The translations under genes were made by a program, and so were the position numbers. 35,650 nt of DNA from assembly GCA_937958685.1 (NCBI GenBank), contig CALGNF010000017.1, forward strand, positions 1 through 35,650, given 5' to 3'. Positions 33,501 through 35,650 of this stretch are shown here, piece by piece (positions within the stretch are counted from its first letter, which is position 1; every line of letters starts with the position of its first letter). Below the pieces are notes generated by a model, which was not told the origin of the DNA, did no database searches, and saw only the letters and a list, made by a program, of their open reading frames with translations. Origin of the DNA: an uncultured Caryophanales bacterium. Lineage in GTDB: Bacteria; Bacillota_I; Bacilli_A; Izemoplasmatales; Hujiaoplasmataceae.

Positions 33501-34768
33501 ACACCATGACTGTCGCGACCGGCGTCGAACTCGTCTTCTACGACACCGATTACCTGCAGGCGGCCGATGCCAACGCCTCCAGCATCGTGTTCGTCCTCGA
33601 GGCCTTCAATACCCGGATCCTTTTCAACGGCGATGCCGAAGGCAATCAGGAAAGCGTCTATGCCTCCCTTGTCGGCGATGTCGACATCTTCAAGCTCGGC
33701 CATCACGGCGCCGCAGCCGGAACGACCACTTATCTGCTCGAGACGATCACCCCCGAAGTCGGGATTGTGACCAACGGCGACTATCTGGGAAACGCCTACT
33801 CCCATCCCACCTATGCCGCACTTTCCCGCATCTATAGCTATTCCGATCTGGTGCCCGTTTACGCCGTCACCGGCGGAAACGGTTCCGGATCCGACCGGAT
33901 GATGGAGCGCAACGGTGATATCTCGGTCGCCATCAATGCTTCGGGTTATTCGATAACCTCGCAAGCCTATGGAACCAATCCTTTGGAACTCTCGAATACT
34001 GCCTACTGGAACGATCCGGCCAATCCGTATGCCGCTAGCATCTATTATTACGCGCCGGCAACCGGCATCACCGATGATGCGAATCTCAAGGCCGCGCTCA
34101 ACGACATCATCTCCGGCCATGGCTATCTATCATATGATGCGCTGTGGAACGCACTCGCGGTCACGGATGCCGATCCCGACATCGCCGGCAATGTGCTCCT
34201 GTTTTATACCAACAGAAGCCAGGACGCCGACGATCATGGCGGAAATCCCGACCAATGGAACCGCGAGCATGTCTGGGCGAACTCCCACGGGATCGACGAT
34301 GCTTATCCCGGATATTCCGATCTCCACCACATCCGGGCGACCGATGTCACCGTGAACAACGCCCGGGGCGACCTCGATTTTGGCAATGTCACGCCCCATG
34401 ACGGCTCGACCCTGGTTTCAACCGCCTATGGTTATGGCGACGTTTCCACCTATAACTACAAGTCATCCTCCTATTTCGAACCGCGCGACGAGATCAAGGG
34501 CGATGTCGCCCGGATGCTTTTCTATATGGCGACCCGCTATGAGGGCGAAGGCGGCGAACCCAATCTGGAGCTGGTGGATGGGACGACATCTTCCTCATCC
34601 AGCAACCTTGGCGATCTCGCCACCTTGCTGTTATGGCACGGGCAAGATCCCGTCGATGAGTGCGAACTTGCGCGCAACGAACTGGTTTACGGGATCCAGG
34701 GCAACCGAAATCCCTTTATCGACAACCCCGAATATGTTATAATCGTCTTCGGAGGTTCACCATCATGA
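30533..34768 (+). CDS. Giant secreted nuclease: shared N-module, two lamin-tail domains, Ig-like domains, metallo-beta-lactamase domain, endonuclease I domain
   Basis: This 1411-residue protein starts at GTG (GGAG six bases upstream) with a signal peptide (LVILILSLSLSIIHAS). The order is: shared N-module (about 25-350); lamin-tail domain 1 (about 353-520; SYYIEGSSFNKAVAIFNGTG, INFNGDDALELV); Ig-like Big_3 type (535-610); lamin-tail domain 2 (610-775; YEAYGGGGNSGATYNYD); a second Ig-like domain (785-860); a ComEC-type metallo-beta-lactamase domain (863-1130; ATHQDADHIGG, FNGDAEGN, LGHHGAAAG); and an endonuclease I (EndA/NucM type) domain (1165-1411; WNREHVWANSHG, DLHHIRATDVTVNNARGDLDFG). It should cut extracellular DNA. 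The stop overlaps the next gene by four bases (ATGA). Confidence 0.9.
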   Translation: MKHKYLFQTSLVILILSLSLSIIHASSSYEVTVSVTSYFDHTNIITNEINDLPYGSKVTLSDRLEYESGYDFVFWVINGTVRINISINHDFVILNDMELIGVFRPFDKFATVFMDANGKMLDIQYISPGSNASDPEIALPSKPGYVVASPAWDKSLNNIQDNTVFILQYEKTTSDSFTVSVTNGIGSGSYSFNSYATVVADEPKEGYHFQYWKSGNDIVSLQPTYTFTVLDDIFLEAVYSDTEYPSMPYVSITDNLGLREGYMSYKGQFFVPDGYELIEHGLITSSNDEVIDLGSSGITRYQSNKYNGQTNEFLISILSDTIASVRAYLVVKDDKGNLKNFYNELVEGEISGIYAEDLFFSYYIEGSSFNKAVAIFNGTGGSVDLSQYSVKLYSNGASSASATMTLSGSLAHGDVYVIAHGSAVSDILTVADATNNSVINFNGDDALELVKSEAVIDSIGQVGFDPGTEWGSGLTSTADNTLKRKSSVTSGRTASSSAFDPSLEWDGYAQDHYTSLNTHTMTDMGPEGGSSASVSAIEAFIPDADYEQGESLNLGNSYLKAYYSDGTASFVTITPEMISGFSSAIIGDFSLTVTYGGKTTSLFYEVVAPTSSHSLMIYEAYGGGGNSGATYNYDYVILYNGSATDINISGYSLQYAAATSSTWSVLSLSGTIYAHTYYIVRLASNNPAIGAALPITPNITGSLNLSATSGKIALVGNTQGITGSSDPDVVDFLGYGTANDAEGTAVSALSNTTSAKRTSFIDSDDNAADFAVATPSLQYVADSLEVVSISAINLSRYYEVSDPLTIGNAKVVLNYNNGSQKQIELTSGMVSGFATTTLGTYEMTITYETYTCTYEYYVIDYGALDEVEVHYIDLGYLGGGPGEAALIKVGGIEILVDAGETSSASVDALLAFLEGIVTDGTIEYVIATHQDADHIGGMADVYEAYIIETTILYSTSPSIATGLRNDYEAIVALEECEVFHVYDIVTGIDNTMTVATGVELVFYDTDYLQAADANASSIVFVLEAFNTRILFNGDAEGNQESVYASLVGDVDIFKLGHHGAAAGTTTYLLETITPEVGIVTNGDYLGNAYSHPTYAALSRIYSYSDLVPVYAVTGGNGSGSDRMMERNGDISVAINASGYSITSQAYGTNPLELSNTAYWNDPANPYAASIYYYAPATGITDDANLKAALNDIISGHGYLSYDALWNALAVTDADPDIAGNVLLFYTNRSQDADDHGGNPDQWNREHVWANSHGIDDAYPGYSDLHHIRATDVTVNNARGDLDFGNVTPHDGSTLVSTAYGYGDVSTYNYKSSSYFEPRDEIKGDVARMLFYMATRYEGEGGEPNLELVDGTTSSSSSNLGDLATLLLWHGQDPVDECELARNELVYGIQGNRNPFIDNPEYVIIVFGGSPS
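34735..34743 (+). promoter_or_regulatory. Extended -10 promoter inside the end of the nuclease gene
   Basis: TG-T-TATAAT (34735-34743) is an extended -10 box about 22 bases before the ATG of the next lipoprotein gene. The predicted transcription start near 34750 lies right at the CGGAGG ribosome site (34750-34755), so the lipoprotein may be transcribed independently of the nuclease. Confidence 0.5.
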
Positions 34769-35541
34769 AAAAAACGCCTGCCATCATCACTATCTTTTTG
34801 ATCTTCATGATCATGGGATGCAATGAACTATCAACGACAACCGCCGATATTCCCGTAACGACGACGGCCACAACGATCACTTCGACCGCCACCCAGCCAA
34901 CGACGCAAGTAACGACCACAGCGGTGACTACAACTTCCCAAACGACCACCACCATCCCGATCTCGACCGTGCCCCCGACGACCAATACCACTTTCCTGTA
35001 TACGGGCGAGCCATCGTTCAGTTTTGTCTATGACAAGGTCGTTGGCACAGGGCTCGAGATCGACTTAAAGGATAACGGCCTGGACATTTGGCTGATCATG
35101 ACCTACTCCGGAACCGAGTTCGCCCCGGAATGGGCAAGTTACGGCAACGATGTCGTCACGGTCGAATCCGCCTATCTGGTGGAACTCCCCCTTGGCGACA
35201 ACAACTTCCTGCTCTACACTTCCGGCGGGATAGTGGAACTTGTGATCGCGATCACAGACACCAGGAAACCGGCGATCACCAGTTTGACCTCGGTGACCTA
35301 CACCATGGATGAGGACTTGACTTTCACCTTTGAACCATATGCGGGCGCTTTTTGGAAAATCAGCGGCAACGACATCACCGAAGCCGATTATGTCTCCGAG
35401 GAAAACACCTTCACGGTCGACTTTGACTACATCCACGGCAAATTTGTCGAAAGCCCCTCCCGCACCACCCTGATCCTGCAGGTGTGGTTCACCTATCCCG
35501 AAGGGGCGGTCGCGAGTTTCGTTTTCATTTACAAACCCTGA
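34765..35541 (+). CDS. Small lipoprotein with Thr-rich linker and X2-like domains
   Basis: This 258-residue lipoprotein has lipobox IMGC (C19), a linker of about 55 Thr-rich residues, then two Ig/X2-like modules. The first has VVTVESAYLVELPLGDNNFLLYTSGG, the same pattern as the X2-like repeats of the giant phosphoesterase lipoprotein. The second covers residues of about 170-258. No enzyme motif is visible. GGAGG precedes the ATG, and the start overlaps the nuclease stop (ATGA at 34765-34768). The upstream ORF extension inside the nuclease gene has no signal sequence and is rejected. The close similarity to the first-region lipoproteins suggests the same surface-display family. Confidence 0.83.
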   Translation: MKKTPAIITIFLIFMIMGCNELSTTTADIPVTTTATTITSTATQPTTQVTTTAVTTTSQTTTTIPISTVPPTTNTTFLYTGEPSFSFVYDKVVGTGLEIDLKDNGLDIWLIMTYSGTEFAPEWASYGNDVVTVESAYLVELPLGDNNFLLYTSGGIVELVIAITDTRKPAITSLTSVTYTMDEDLTFTFEPYAGAFWKISGNDITEADYVSEENTFTVDFDYIHGKFVESPSRTTLILQVWFTYPEGAVASFVFIYKP

Positions 35542-35599
35542 TGATGCAAGTGAAAGGGGCTGTAATGAAATAAAGTCCCACACATAGGAGACAGAAAAA

Positions 35600-35627
35600 A
35601 CCGCTCTGGAGGCCAGGGCGGTTTTTT
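35600..35627 (+). terminator. Rho-independent terminator
   Basis: ACCGCTCTGG pairs with CCAGGGCGGT (one T-G pair) around an AGG loop and runs into TTTTTT. It ends the nuclease/lipoprotein unit. Confidence 0.85.
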
Positions 35628-35635
35628 GGTATAAT
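35627..35635 (+). promoter_or_regulatory. Extended -10 promoter for the next gene
   Basis: TG-G-TATAAT directly follows the terminator T-run. The predicted transcription start, seven bases after the box, coincides with the ATG at 35642-35644, so the next gene (only three codons visible) could be leaderless. The 108 bases between the last lipoprotein and the window end hold nothing else I can recognise. Confidence 0.5.
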
Positions 35636-35650
35636 AAGCGTATGACGAGT

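Noticed and set aside
32915..34120. 401-residue reverse-strand ORF
   Set aside because: It lies wholly opposite the metallo-beta-lactamase and endonuclease I domains of the nuclease, which show conserved motifs on the forward strand.
1..35650. tRNA, rRNA, insertion sequences or attachment sites
   Set aside because: I found no cloverleaf, rRNA segment, transposase or terminal inverted repeats; the spacers are all under 200 bases.
1..35650. Alternative genetic code (TGA=Trp) as in Mycoplasma or Spiroplasma
   Set aside because: Tryptophan is encoded by TGG, and TGA ends several genes in overlap junctions such as TGATG and ATGA.

Overview
The window is a plus-strand stretch of a Gram-positive-type (Bacillota-like) genome. 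It has a row of exported lipoproteins, each with a lipobox cysteine followed by a threonine-rich linker. It also has an ABC sugar importer with a lipoprotein binding protein, strong AGGAGG-type ribosome binding sites, and TGA, TAA and TAG all used as stops (standard code, no sign of TGA=Trp). The style resembles fermentative Bacilli near Acholeplasmatales/Izemoplasmatales or Erysipelotrichia. That placement is an inference from protein style only; no rRNA or tRNA gene is present to confirm it.

Region 1 (1-21811) is one tightly packed run of twelve co-directional genes, with overlaps or gaps of 30 bases or less, and it looks like a mannoside/mannan-glycan utilisation locus. It holds a cytoplasmic GH130-type mannoside phosphorylase/hydrolase, a three-part ABC sugar importer without its ATPase, a DUF1861 protein, an exported GH125 exo-alpha-mannosidase lipoprotein, and a secreted GH130-type enzyme with two discoidin domains. 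It also holds a 1856-residue lipoprotein with about eight X2-like repeats and a purple-acid-phosphatase-like phosphoesterase, plus several modular lipoproteins. The likely flow is surface binding and trimming (possibly dephosphorylation) of a mannose-rich glycan, import of oligosaccharides, then cytoplasmic cleavage.

Region 2 (about 21812-30341) is the most interesting part. A five-gene operon (radical SAM/SPASM enzyme, HPr-kinase-like protein, PqqD-like protein, S24/S26-type peptidase, family-5 nucleotidyltransferase) sits between its own promoter and terminator. On each side lies a tiny gene of 43-44 codons, too small for usual ORF calling. The two encode almost the same peptide: 21 consecutive residues are identical near the C-terminus, although 11 of those 21 codons differ synonymously. 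Each tiny gene is followed at once by a gene for a large exported protein, and those two proteins share an N-terminal module of about 330 residues. This looks like an undescribed RiPP-type (ribosomally made, post-translationally modified peptide) system whose two precursors are paired with surface proteins.

Region 3 (30342-35650) begins after a terminator. It contains a 1411-residue exported protein with the same N-terminal module, two lamin-tail domains, Ig-like domains, a ComEC-type metallo-beta-lactamase domain and a C-terminal endonuclease I domain, so it is a predicted secreted DNase. A small Thr-rich lipoprotein with its own promoter follows, then a terminator and the promoter of the next gene. 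Base composition changes sharply inside this region: the N-terminal halves are AT-rich and the catalytic end is GC-rich.
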